NCBI RefSeq assembly: GCF_006517255.1
Contig: NZ_CP041185.1
Coordinates: 2,852,001-2,916,000, forward strand
DNA: 64,000 bases
Source of the DNA: Janthinobacterium tructae
GTDB taxonomy: Bacteria; Pseudomonadota; Gammaproteobacteria; Burkholderiales; Burkholderiaceae_D
Direction of reading: 5' to 3'
The translations under genes were made by a program, and so were the position numbers. The stretch's first letter is position 1, and every line of letters begins with the position of its first letter. Of this stretch, positions 28,400 to 36,331 are shown piece after piece. The notes beneath the pieces are model-generated. The model was given only the letters and a program-made list of their open reading frames with translations, did no database searches and was not told the DNA's origin.

Positions 28400-29848
28400 A
28401 TGGCCTCAGTCATCAATACCAATACCGCGTCACTGAATGCGCAACGCAACCTGAGCACATCGCAGTCGGCCCTGTCCACCTCATTGCAACGCCTGTCTTC
28501 GGGTATGCGCATCAATAGCGCAAAAGACGATGCTGCTGGTCTGGCGATTTCCGAGCGCTTCACCTCGCAAATCCGCGGTCTCGATCAAGCCAAGCGCAAC
28601 GCCAACGATGGCGTGTCGCTGCTGCAAACGGCCGAGGGTTCGCTGAAATCGACGGGCGACATTCTGCAACGTGTCCGCGAACTGTCAGTACAGTCGTCGA
28701 ACGCCACCAACTCGGCCGGCGACCGCAAGGCGATCCAGGCCGAGGTAGGCCAGCTGCTGTCGGAAGCCGACCGCATCTCGCAAACGTCAGAATTCAACGG
28801 CATGAAACTGCTCGACGGCTCGTTCGGTTCGGCATCGTTCCAGGTCGGCGCCAACGCTGGCCAGACCATCCAGGCCACGACTGCCAACTTCCGTACCAAT
28901 AACTACGGCAACAACCAGTCGTCCGCTGCGCCCCCAGCCACCTTGGCGGGCAGCACGGCTACCGCTTACGCCGGCGGCACCTTCGACATCCAGGGTCTGA
29001 AATCGGCAACGATCACCGCGACTACCGCCGACACCGCGCAAACGCTGGCAGCCACCATCAACGGCAAGACCTCCGATACGGGCGTGACGGCAACGGCCAA
29101 AACCGAAGAAGAAGTCAAGTTTGCGGCCAATGGCGTGTATTCGCTGGCAGTTACCTCCGACAGCGCCACCGCCTCGAACGTGACCTTCACGGTGGGCGCG
29201 AACAACGCGTCGGGCCTGGCATCGGCAGTAAGCGCCTTCAATGATGTATCGTCCACCACCGGCGTGACGGCCAAGATGAACGACGCCAAGGACGGCCTGG
29301 TGCTGACCAACGTAGCTGGCAACAACATCAAGCTGGACAACAAGAGCGCGACCTCGACCTTCACGGCTGCCTCGATCGGCGCCGACGGTGCCCGGACAGC
29401 GGCTGCCACCGTTGCCGCCACCAACGGCTCGGCCGTGTCGATGGGCTATATTTCGATGAACTCCGACAAGGGTTTCTCGTTGGGTACGGTTACCGCCGGC
29501 AATGGCGTGGCAGCTGGTCCGGCGACGCTCAATTCGGTGTCCAGCATCGACGTGTCGACTGTCTCGGGTTCGAACGATGCGCTGAAGATTCTCGATTCCG
29601 CCCTGGCCAGTGTCAACAGCCAGCGCGCAACCTTCGGTGCCTTGCAGTCGCGCTTTGAAACGGCGGTGAGCAACCTGGAATCGACCTCGGAAAACCTGTC
29701 GGCATCGCGTAGCCGCATTCAGGATACCGACTTCGCATCGGAAACGGCCAAGCTGACCCGCGGCCAGATCCTGCAACAGGCTGGTACGGCAATGTTGGCC
29801 CAGGCCAACTCGCTGCCTAACGGCGTGCTGTCGCTGCTGCGCGGTTAA
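28400..29848 (+). CDS. fliC: Flagellin
   Basis: Filament subunit, 482 residues. Conserved D0/D1 ends: [17 protein letters not shown]...[33 protein letters not shown] and, at the C-terminus, [40 protein letters not shown]. The middle (about 170-390) is a Thr/Ala/Ser-rich variable region exposed on the filament. AAGGAGC precedes the ATG. Driven by two sigma-28-type promoters and ended by its own terminator, as expected for the most abundant flagellar product; FliS and FliT chaperones are encoded downstream. Confidence 0.97.
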   Translation: MASVINTNTASLNAQRNLSTSQSALSTSLQRLSSGMRINSAKDDAAGLAISERFTSQIRGLDQAKRNANDGVSLLQTAEGSLKSTGDILQRVRELSVQSSNATNSAGDRKAIQAEVGQLLSEADRISQTSEFNGMKLLDGSFGSASFQVGANAGQTIQATTANFRTNNYGNNQSSAAPPATLAGSTATAYAGGTFDIQGLKSATITATTADTAQTLAATINGKTSDTGVTATAKTEEEVKFAANGVYSLAVTSDSATASNVTFTVGANNASGLASAVSAFNDVSSTTGVTAKMNDAKDGLVLTNVAGNNIKLDNKSATSTFTAASIGADGARTAAATVAATNGSAVSMGYISMNSDKGFSLGTVTAGNGVAAGPATLNSVSSIDVSTVSGSNDALKILDSALASVNSQRATFGALQSRFETAVSNLESTSENLSASRSRIQDTDFASETAKLTRGQILQQAGTAMLAQANSLPNGVLSLLRG

Positions 29849-29879
29849 TCTCCGCCCCGTAGTACCGTAGCTTAGCCCT

Positions 29880-29923
29880 CCCCGGCCGATCCAGATATTG
29901 CATCTTGATCCGCCGGGGATTTT
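29880..29923 (+). terminator. Terminator after fliC
   Basis: CCCCGGC and GCCGGGG arms with a second GATC/GATC pairing inside, followed by ATTTT, 32 bp past the flagellin stop. It separates the high-level fliC transcript from flaG. Confidence 0.8.
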
Positions 29924-29941
29924 CCGTTAGAGGACACCATC

Positions 29942-30319
29942 ATGGATATCCAGGCAACAAACGGCCTCACGGCCCCGCAGCCGCAGCGCACTGCAGTCAC
30001 CCCAGGCAGCACCACGGCCGCCAAACCTGCGGCGCCAGCAGCCACGGACAGCAAGCCCACCGGCAAGGCAGCCAGCAAGGAAGACGCGCAGGCCGAGCTG
30101 AAAGAGGTCAAGCAGGCCGTCAGTGACATCAACAAGGCGATGCAGTTCATGTCGCGCCAGCTGGAGTTTTCAGTCGATACCGACAGCGAGCGCACCATCG
30201 TCAAGGTGATCGACCAGCAAACCCGCGAAGTCATCCGCCAGATGCCTACCAAGGAAGCGCTGGAAATAGGCAAGGCGTTGGAAAAAGCACAAGGTTTGCT
30301 GATCAAGCAAACGGCGTGA
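29942..30319 (+). CDS. flaG: Flagellar protein FlaG
   Basis: 125 residues: a Pro/Ala/Lys-rich N-terminus and the FlaG domain (MQFMSRQLEFSVDTDSERTIVKVIDQQTREVIRQMPTKEALEI). FlaG influences filament length and stability in several bacteria; its biochemical role is poorly known. Between fliC and fliD, as in many polar-flagellum clusters. AGAGGA provides the ribosome site. Confidence 0.93.
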   Translation: MDIQATNGLTAPQPQRTAVTPGSTTAAKPAAPAATDSKPTGKAASKEDAQAELKEVKQAVSDINKAMQFMSRQLEFSVDTDSERTIVKVIDQQTREVIRQMPTKEALEIGKALEKAQGLLIKQTA

Positions 30320-30323
30320 AACG

Positions 30324-30354
30324 GCCCTGTGCCACTTCCTTCGTGGCATAGGGC
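30324..30354 (+). terminator. Hairpin between flaG and fliD
   Basis: GCCCTGTGCCAC / GTGGCATAGGGC with a 7 base loop; no T run. It may protect the flaG mRNA end or weakly terminate before the fliD promoter at 30378. Confidence 0.45.
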
Positions 30355-30377
30355 AAACAGCTGGCCGAATACCCCTC

Positions 30378-30404
30378 TAAAGTCTCGATGGATTATGCCG
30401 TTAA
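30378..30404 (+). promoter_or_regulatory. Sigma-28 promoter of fliD
   Basis: TAAAGTCT, 11 bp spacer, GCCGTTAA, only one or two mismatches per box, 35 bp before the fliD start. It should drive fliD, fliS, fliT and possibly the genes through ycgR. Confidence 0.85.
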
Positions 30405-30439
30405 CCAAGTATATTCATGCATTCTCATAGGAGGTTATT

Positions 30440-32440
30440 GTGGCTGTCTCATCCGTCAGTACTGGTGGCGTTCTCGACGTAAATGGCCTGGTCAGTCAGC
30501 TGATGGCAGTAGAGAGCCGCCCCTTTGTTGCCATGCAGAACAAAGAGAAGGCGATTACCTCGCAAATCTCCGCCTATGGCACCCTGAGCGGGGCCGTCGG
30601 CGCGTTCCAGACCACCGTCACCGCCCTGGCCGATTCCTCCAAATACAAGGTGGCCAACGCCACCACCTCAGATGACAAGGTCTTGACCGCCACCGCCGGC
30701 AAGGACACCGTCAAGGGCAACTACAGCGTCAATGTGACCCAGCTGGCGCAGGCGCAAACCATATCCGCCGCCGGCCAGGAAAGCACCTCGACGCTGATCG
30801 GCTCGGGCGCCAGCACCGTGCTGACATTCGACTTCGGCAGCGTCACCGGCGGCACCCTGACCGACGGCAAATATACCGGCGCCACCTTCGACCTCGACGC
30901 CACGCGCGTGGCGCGCACCGTCACCATCGACGGCAGCAACAACTCGCTGCAAGGTATTCGCGACGCCATCAACAAGGCCGGCATCGGCGTGACCGCCAGC
31001 ATTATTTCCGACGGTAGCGACAAACCGAACCGCCTGGTGCTGACCTCCGACAAGAGCGGCGAAACGTCGAGCATGCGCGTGTCCGTCGCCGGCGACCAGG
31101 ACCTGAGCAACTTGCTGTCCTATGCGCCCAACGGCACGCAGAACATGACCCAAAGCAATGCTGGTCAAAATGCCAAGCTGACCGTCAACGGCGTGGCCAT
31201 TACCAGCCAGACCAATAGCGTTGACAATGCAGTACCTGGCGTGACGATGTCGGTACTCAAGATCGGCACCAGCAACGTCGGCGTCAGCATGGACACCTCC
31301 GGCATCAAGACGGCGCTGAGCAATTTTGTCAAGGCCTACAATGACCTCAATACCACCGTCACCGGCCTGACGGCCGTCACGCCCGATTTGAAACCGGGTG
31401 CGGCGCGCACGGGCGGCCCGCTGGTCGGCGATTCGACCACCAACAGCCTGCAGGCCAGCTTGCGCAAGCTGTTCGGCACCAGCGTGCCTGGGCTCGACAG
31501 CACCGTGACCAGCCTGAGCCAGCTGGGCGTCGCTTTTCAGAAGGACGGCACCCTCAAGCTCGATACCGGCAAGCTGCAAACGGCGATCGACAAGAATTCG
31601 GGAGACGTCATCAAGCTGCTGGCGACCTCGGGTTCGACCACCGACAGCCTGGTCAGCTTCGTCAGTTCAACCAGCAATTCGACGGTCGGCACCAAGGGCA
31701 TCTCGATTTCCAAGCTGGCCACGCAAGGCACCCTGGTGGGCAGCACGGCGGCCAACCTGACCATCACCGCCGGTGTCAACGACAGCCTGTCGCTGAGCAT
31801 CAATGGCGTCAGCACCAAGGCCACCCTGGTGCCGGGCAACTATACGGCCGACAGCCTGGTCAGCCATGTGCAGTCGCTGATCAACGGCGCCTCGGGCGTG
31901 ACCGACACCACGGCCGGCGTCAAGGTAACGCAGCAAAATGGTGTGTTCAGCATCGTCTCGAACAAGTATGGCTCGTCATCGAAGCTGGAAATCACCGGCA
32001 ATGGCGCCGACGACCTGTTCGGCACGCCGACCATGACCGCCGGCGTGGACGTGGCCGGCACCATCGACGGTGCAGTGGCCGTCGGCAGCGGCCAGACCCT
32101 GACCGGTTCGGCCGGTTCCGGCAGCGCCGGGATTGCCGTACTGATCAAAGGTGGCCAGCTGGGCGACCGCGGTACGGTGAATATTTCCAAGGGTATCAGC
32201 GCCTTGTTTGCTACTATCACGGATAATTACCTGGGAACGGCGGGCCTGATCCAGAACAAGAATGACGGCTTGAACAAGAGCATCGCCGATATCACCAAGC
32301 AACGCGATGCGCTCAATACGCGGCTGACCCTGACCGAGGCGCGCTTGCGCAGGCAATACAGCTCACTCGACGTCACGCTCAGTTCGATGAACAGCACCAG
32401 CAATTTTTTGACTCAGCAACTCGCTGCGCTGGCCAAGTAG
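30440..32440 (+). CDS. fliD: Flagellar filament cap protein FliD
   Basis: Cap/hook-associated protein 2, placed at the filament tip to fold incoming flagellin. 666 residues, longer than the E. coli protein (468), the extra length being in the Thr/Ser/Gly-rich central D2/D3 region. N-terminal block GGVLDVNGLVSQLMAVESRPF and C-terminal coiled-coil block ITKQRDALNTRLTLTEARLRRQYSSLDVTLSSMNSTSNFLTQQLAAL are typical. The start is a GTG with a strong AGGAGG upstream. Confidence 0.96.
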   Translation: MAVSSVSTGGVLDVNGLVSQLMAVESRPFVAMQNKEKAITSQISAYGTLSGAVGAFQTTVTALADSSKYKVANATTSDDKVLTATAGKDTVKGNYSVNVTQLAQAQTISAAGQESTSTLIGSGASTVLTFDFGSVTGGTLTDGKYTGATFDLDATRVARTVTIDGSNNSLQGIRDAINKAGIGVTASIISDGSDKPNRLVLTSDKSGETSSMRVSVAGDQDLSNLLSYAPNGTQNMTQSNAGQNAKLTVNGVAITSQTNSVDNAVPGVTMSVLKIGTSNVGVSMDTSGIKTALSNFVKAYNDLNTTVTGLTAVTPDLKPGAARTGGPLVGDSTTNSLQASLRKLFGTSVPGLDSTVTSLSQLGVAFQKDGTLKLDTGKLQTAIDKNSGDVIKLLATSGSTTDSLVSFVSSTSNSTVGTKGISISKLATQGTLVGSTAANLTITAGVNDSLSLSINGVSTKATLVPGNYTADSLVSHVQSLINGASGVTDTTAGVKVTQQNGVFSIVSNKYGSSSKLEITGNGADDLFGTPTMTAGVDVAGTIDGAVAVGSGQTLTGSAGSGSAGIAVLIKGGQLGDRGTVNISKGISALFATITDNYLGTAGLIQNKNDGLNKSIADITKQRDALNTRLTLTEARLRRQYSSLDVTLSSMNSTSNFLTQQLAALAK

Positions 32441-32470
32441 AGCTAACGCATATCTACCAGAGGAATACGA

Positions 32471-32926
32471 ATGTTTGGATCATCGAACAAAGGCGCGCAA
32501 TCCTACGCCAAGGTTGGCCTGGAAACGGGCATAGGTGCCGCTTCCCCGCACAAGCTGATCGCCATGCTGTACGACGGCGCCCTAGTAGCCGTGCTGAGCG
32601 CGCAGATGCACATGAAAGCTGGCAACATCCCGGAAAAGGGCAAGTCCATTTCACGCGCCATGCAGCTGATCGACCAGGGACTGCGCGCCAGCCTGGACAA
32701 GAATGCGGGCGGCGAGATCGCCGAAAACCTCGATGCGCTGTATGAATACATGGGCGCGCGATTGCTGACGGCCAACCTGAAAAATGACCTGAACATCCTC
32801 GAAGAGATACAGCGCCTTCTGACCGACCTGCGCGACACCTGGAACGCCATAGGCACGCCTTCCGGCATGAATATTGCCGCTAGCGATGCATCTGCTACCC
32901 GCATCTCCAACTATGCGAGCGCCTGA
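32471..32926 (+). CDS. fliS: Flagellin export chaperone FliS
   Basis: 151 residues. Binds flagellin C-termini in the cytoplasm and prevents early polymerisation. Typical SYAKVGLETGI ... PHKLIAMLYDGAL and the four-helix body ending LLTDLRDTWNAI. A run of Ser/Ala at the C-terminus (ASDASATRISNYASA) goes slightly beyond the family core. Downstream of fliD with a ribosome site AGAGGA, 3 bp before fliT. Confidence 0.95.
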   Translation: MFGSSNKGAQSYAKVGLETGIGAASPHKLIAMLYDGALVAVLSAQMHMKAGNIPEKGKSISRAMQLIDQGLRASLDKNAGGEIAENLDALYEYMGARLLTANLKNDLNILEEIQRLLTDLRDTWNAIGTPSGMNIAASDASATRISNYASA

Positions 32927-32929
32927 GCC

Positions 32930-33256
32930 ATGATGACCAATCAAGAAGTCCTGAGCACCTATGAAACCATGCAGACCCTGACGGGCCGGATGGTGACGGC
33001 CGCCAGCAACGCAGACTGGGACGCGTTCGAAGCGCTGGAGCAGCAAGTGAGCGCGCACGTGGAAGCGCTGAAAGCGAATGAAGCAAAAGTCGTGCTGGAA
33101 AGCGCCGGCCGCCAGCGCAAGGTCGCCCTGATCAAGCAGATACTGGAAGACGACCGCAAGATCCGCGACCTGACCATGCCGTGGATGGCGCATTTGTCCA
33201 AGCTGATCAACAGCACGGGCACCGAACGGCGCCTGGCCAACGCCTACGGCGTCTAA
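32930..33256 (+). CDS. fliT: Flagellar chaperone FliT
   Basis: 108-residue all-helical protein, FliT type: chaperone for FliD and, in enterics, a regulator of FlhDC. The pattern STYETMQTLTGRMVTAASNADWDAFEALEQQ and the position after fliS support the call. Begins 3 bp after the fliS stop; two adjacent ATG codons are possible starts. Confidence 0.85.
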   Translation: MMTNQEVLSTYETMQTLTGRMVTAASNADWDAFEALEQQVSAHVEALKANEAKVVLESAGRQRKVALIKQILEDDRKIRDLTMPWMAHLSKLINSTGTERRLANAYGV

Positions 33257-33273
33257 ACGCAAGCGGGGGCGCC

Positions 33274-34461
33274 ATGTTGCCGAAGATGGATGCGATCGGC
33301 ATGCCGCCCCTGACCCCGGTCAAGGGCGCGCGCCCGGCCGACGCCGTCGCCGACCCGCGCCAGGCCGAGTTCCAGCGCTCGCTGCAGGGACTGATCGGCA
33401 AATCCATGCAGGGCCAGGTGCTGGCGCGCATGGGCGATGGCAGCTACCTGGTGCGCGTGGCCGGTACGCCGGCCCGCATGCAGCTGCCCGCAGGCGCCCA
33501 GCTGGGCACCGAGATTCCCCTGACCCTGATCGGCATCAATCCCCGCCCCTCGTTTCAAATCGGCACTCACCGCGACCAGCCCGCCAGCGCCCTGCTGACG
33601 TATGCGGATGCAGAATCCGAGCCCGAGGCTGCTGACCTGCGCGGTCCCCAGACCGGTGCCGCCCAGGCGGGCACGCGCGCCAGCAGCACGGCCGCCACCC
33701 TGCTCAGCCGCGCCCCCCTGACGCCGGCCAATTTGCTGCCCGCCCTGGCAGGCGATACACCGGCACCGGAACTGAGCACCACCGCGCGCGCCATCAGCAG
33801 CGTACTCAGCCAGGCTGAAAGCGTGCCCGGCGCCCCCCTGGCGCTGGTCGGCAAGACGCCGCTGATGGCAGCGCCGGGAGCCGATCCGGCCCAGGTGGCG
33901 CAAAAGCTGCGCGACACGGTCGGCAGCAGCGGCCTGTTCTATGAATCGCACGTGGCCGAATGGGCCGAAGGCAAGCGCCCGCTGGCCTCGCTGCTGCTGG
34001 AACCGCAAATGCAAAAGGCCGCGCCGGGCGAGACGCCCAGGACGGGCACCGACCTGGCCTCGGCGCAGCTGATCAATTTACAGCTGCATACGCACGAACA
34101 GGCGCGCGTGCAGTGGCAGGGAGAAGCCTGGCCCGGCCAGAAGATGCAGTGGGATATCACCCAGGATGCGCCGGAAGGACAACAGCACGCTGGCACGGAG
34201 GGCGACGAGGAAGCGACGGCCTGGCGCAGCAATGTGCGCTTCCAGTTCCCCCTGCTGGGCGACCTGGCCGCGCATGTGGTCTTGCAGGGCGGCCGGGTGG
34301 CCATCCAGCTGCAGGCCGGCAGCGAGACCAGCGCCGATACCTTGCGCCAGCATGCGGCGCGCCTGGAAGCGTCGCTGGACGCCGCTGGCTGGCCCCTGTC
34401 GTCACTGACGATCGCCGGCAAGCCGGAGGCGGCCGGGCCAGCCGAAGCAGATGATGCTTGA
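33274..34461 (+). CDS. FliK-like protein, second hook-length-control homologue
   Basis: 395 residues. The C-terminal part (about 300-390, RSNVRFQFPLLGDLAAHVVLQGGRVAIQLQAGSETSADTLRQHAARLEASLDAAGWPL) resembles the FliK C-terminal domain that contacts FlhB. The N-terminal third contains a compact beta-rich segment (GQVLARMGDGSYLVRVAGTPARMQLPAGAQLG). The middle is low complexity, as in rulers. The ATG at 33274 is chosen; the frame upstream overlaps fliT. It overlaps the FlhB-C-like gene by 11 bp, so the pair is probably translated together. A regular fliK lies at 41694-42962, making this a paralogue of unknown role. Confidence 0.72.
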   Translation: MLPKMDAIGMPPLTPVKGARPADAVADPRQAEFQRSLQGLIGKSMQGQVLARMGDGSYLVRVAGTPARMQLPAGAQLGTEIPLTLIGINPRPSFQIGTHRDQPASALLTYADAESEPEAADLRGPQTGAAQAGTRASSTAATLLSRAPLTPANLLPALAGDTPAPELSTTARAISSVLSQAESVPGAPLALVGKTPLMAAPGADPAQVAQKLRDTVGSSGLFYESHVAEWAEGKRPLASLLLEPQMQKAAPGETPRTGTDLASAQLINLQLHTHEQARVQWQGEAWPGQKMQWDITQDAPEGQQHAGTEGDEEATAWRSNVRFQFPLLGDLAAHVVLQGGRVAIQLQAGSETSADTLRQHAARLEASLDAAGWPLSSLTIAGKPEAAGPAEADDA

Positions 34462-34780
34462 CGACACCAAGCGCAAGGTGCCGCAGACGGCCGTCGCCCT
34501 GGCCTACCAGAGCGGCACGCCGGCGCCCAAGGTGGTGGCCAAGGGCAGCGGCCTGATCGCGGACCAGATCATCAGCACGGCGCGCGAACACGGCGTCTTC
34601 GTGCATGAATCGAAGGAATTGGTGGCGCTGCTGATGGATGTCGACCTGGACCGCCAGATTCCGCCCGGCCTGTATCGGGCGATTGCGGAACTGCTGGCCT
34701 GGTTATATCATATTGAATCTGCGAATGGCGGACCGATCCCGCCGCCGCCCGACACCAGCGTCCACCTCACCGATACATAG
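34451..34780 (+). CDS. Short FlhB C-terminal-domain homologue (FlhX-like)
   Basis: 109 residues matching only the cytoplasmic FlhB-C/YscU-C fold: AVALAYQSGTPAPKVVAKGSGLIADQI ... IPPGLYRAIAELLAWLYHIE. It has no membrane helices, and the self-cleavage motif NPTH is absent; VPQTAVAL occupies that position. In full FlhB, cleavage at NPTH and contact with FliK switch export from hook to filament proteins. Here the gene overlaps a FliK-like gene, so it may form a soluble partner for it. Relatives called FlhX can partly replace FlhB-C in some bacteria. Confidence 0.82.
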   Translation: MMLDDTKRKVPQTAVALAYQSGTPAPKVVAKGSGLIADQIISTAREHGVFVHESKELVALLMDVDLDRQIPPGLYRAIAELLAWLYHIESANGGPIPPPPDTSVHLTDT

Positions 34781-34790
34781 ACAGGCATCA

Positions 34791-35552
34791 ATGCAAGCAC
34801 ATATTATGGATTCCGGCCTCGAAAACTGGCATGACTTTGAAGTGGAATCGCGGCGGGAAATCGTCGCCTTGCTGCGCAGCATCAGCGAAAAGAACCAGCT
34901 GATCCGCATGCTGATCCACGGTGAATCCGATGTGTGCGTCACTTCCATCCTGGAAGTCGATGCCGACCACAATACCGTCATCCTCGACCGTTCCGTGAAC
35001 AACGACCAGAACCGGCGCATGCTGGCCGCCAAGGGCATCTCGTTTGAAACGTCGCTCGACAAGATCCGCATCCTGTTTGCCAGTGCCATGGTGCAAGAGT
35101 GCAATTACGGCGGCACACCCGCCTTGAAAATTGCCATTCCAGAAACATTGATCCGCCTGCAGCGGCGCGAGTATTACCGCATGACCACGCCCGTGAGCAA
35201 TCCCGTGCGCGTCTCGATTCCCCTGCCCCCCTCGCTGGGCGGCGCCGACGCCCCGTTTCCGCTGGCCGACATCAGCTGCGGCGGCATCGCCATCCTGGAC
35301 AATAAACTGATACTGGGCGAGACCATCGGCAGGGACTATCCCGGTTGCCGCATCGACTTGCCTGACGTCGGCATCGTCAGCGCCACCTTGCAAATTCGCA
35401 ATTCGCTGGACATGACCCTGCTGAACAACAAGCTGAACCGCCGCCTGGGCTGCCAGTTCGTCGACCTGCCGCGCAGCATGCTGGCGCACGTGCAGCGCTA
35501 TATCACGCGGCTGGAGCGTGAGCGCAACGCACGCATGGCGGGGTTAAGTTAA
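34791..35552 (+). CDS. ycgR: Flagellar brake protein YcgR (PilZ domain)
   Basis: 253 residues: an N-terminal YcgR domain (about 10-115) and a C-terminal PilZ domain (about 120-245) with the c-di-GMP-binding RREYYR and DISCGG (the D-x-S-x-x-G box). With c-di-GMP bound it slows or biases the motor. Start ATG 34791 has AGG at a good distance; an ATG at 34806 is possible. Last gene of the fliD-to-ycgR run and a plausible reader for the cyclase at 26388. Confidence 0.93.
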   Translation: MQAHIMDSGLENWHDFEVESRREIVALLRSISEKNQLIRMLIHGESDVCVTSILEVDADHNTVILDRSVNNDQNRRMLAAKGISFETSLDKIRILFASAMVQECNYGGTPALKIAIPETLIRLQRREYYRMTTPVSNPVRVSIPLPPSLGGADAPFPLADISCGGIAILDNKLILGETIGRDYPGCRIDLPDVGIVSATLQIRNSLDMTLLNNKLNRRLGCQFVDLPRSMLAHVQRYITRLERERNARMAGLS

Positions 35553-35574
35553 GGAAGAATTGAATGCCACAAAA

Positions 35575-35690
35575 CGTCACGCCAAAGCGTAGCGAGCGGC
35601 GATGATTTGTGGCCGAGACGCGCAACTGTACTGAAGTACAGCGAGCATCGCAGGCCGCAAAGGGCGCCGCGCAGTAGCTTTGGTGCGACG
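35575..35690. repeat. Large imperfect inverted repeat between ycgR and fliE
   Basis: The left end CGTCACGCCAAAGCGTAGCG and the right end (reverse complement CGTCGCACCAAAGCTACTGC) are related, and the similarity continues inward to GCGGCGATGATTTGTGGCC versus GGCCGCAAAGGGCGCCGC, giving arms of roughly 40 bp. The centre holds a perfect short palindrome CTGTACT-GA-AGTACAG (35628-35643). It fills almost the whole gap between two convergent genes, 1 bp from the fliE stop. It could be a small mobile repeat or a two-way terminator. Confidence 0.6.
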
Positions 35691-35691
35691 T

Positions 35692-36033
35692 TTACACCTG
35701 CATATTCATGATCTCGTGATACGCTGAAACCAGTTTATTTCTCACCTGCACCGTCGCCTGGAATTCGATGCTCGATTTTTGCATCGACACCATCACGTCC
35801 GACAGGCTGACCTTTTCGTCGCCCATGGTAAAGCGCTGGCCCATCGCCGACGACGCCTGTTGCGAACTGCTCACGGAATCGAGCGCGCTCTTGAAGGCGT
35901 CGGCAAAATTCACCTTCGCTGCCGGCATTTCGGTCTGGATCGCCGGTATTTTCGCCTCCGGCCGCGTGGCCGCCGACTTCAGTTGCGCGATCATCGCCTC
36001 GATCCTGCTGCTATCGATACCGCCTGTTTTCAC
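35692..36033 (-). CDS. fliE: Flagellar hook-basal body protein FliE
   Basis: 113 residues; joins the MS ring to the rod and is the first rod-type export substrate. C-terminal block VSLSDVMVSMQKSSIEFQATVQVRNKLVSAYHEIMNMQV is diagnostic. The start is a GTG (36033) with GGGAGG upstream on the minus strand. Divergent from fliF, as in enterics. Confidence 0.95.
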   Translation of the reverse strand: MKTGGIDSSRIEAMIAQLKSAATRPEAKIPAIQTEMPAAKVNFADAFKSALDSVSSSQQASSAMGQRFTMGDEKVSLSDVMVSMQKSSIEFQATVQVRNKLVSAYHEIMNMQV

Positions 36034-36331
36034 TTTGCCTCCCGATTCTGGTCTGCTTCATATCTGTTCCATGCCTGTTGCACCCAGAGAACAAAACCCT
36101 GGCTTGCAAGGCAACGACGGGTACAATAACTTCCGTCACATGTTGCCAGGGTTCCACAATACCAGCGCCAACGCCAGCCGCTCGGCCGAGCAGGCGGCAA
36201 AAGCGCCTTCTGTTTGGACGATTGAAGCGCGTGACAGTGGCGGATAATTCTGCATATCGCCCCTCCTCCCGAGGAAGCGAACCCCACGCACCACCCAACA
36301 CCCGTCAAACCACACGCCCTGGAAGGCAATC
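36034..36331. other. Divergent control region between fliE and fliF
   Basis: 298 bp without a gene, expected to hold the promoters of fliE and the fliF operon. I found no well-formed sigma-28 or sigma-54 boxes; class II control by another activator is likely but its site was not identified. Confidence 0.45.

Noticed and set aside
36034..36331. Possible sigma-54 promoter (TGGC...TTGC-like words near 36100-36120)
   Set aside because: The GG and GC elements are not at the required 10 bp spacing on either strand.
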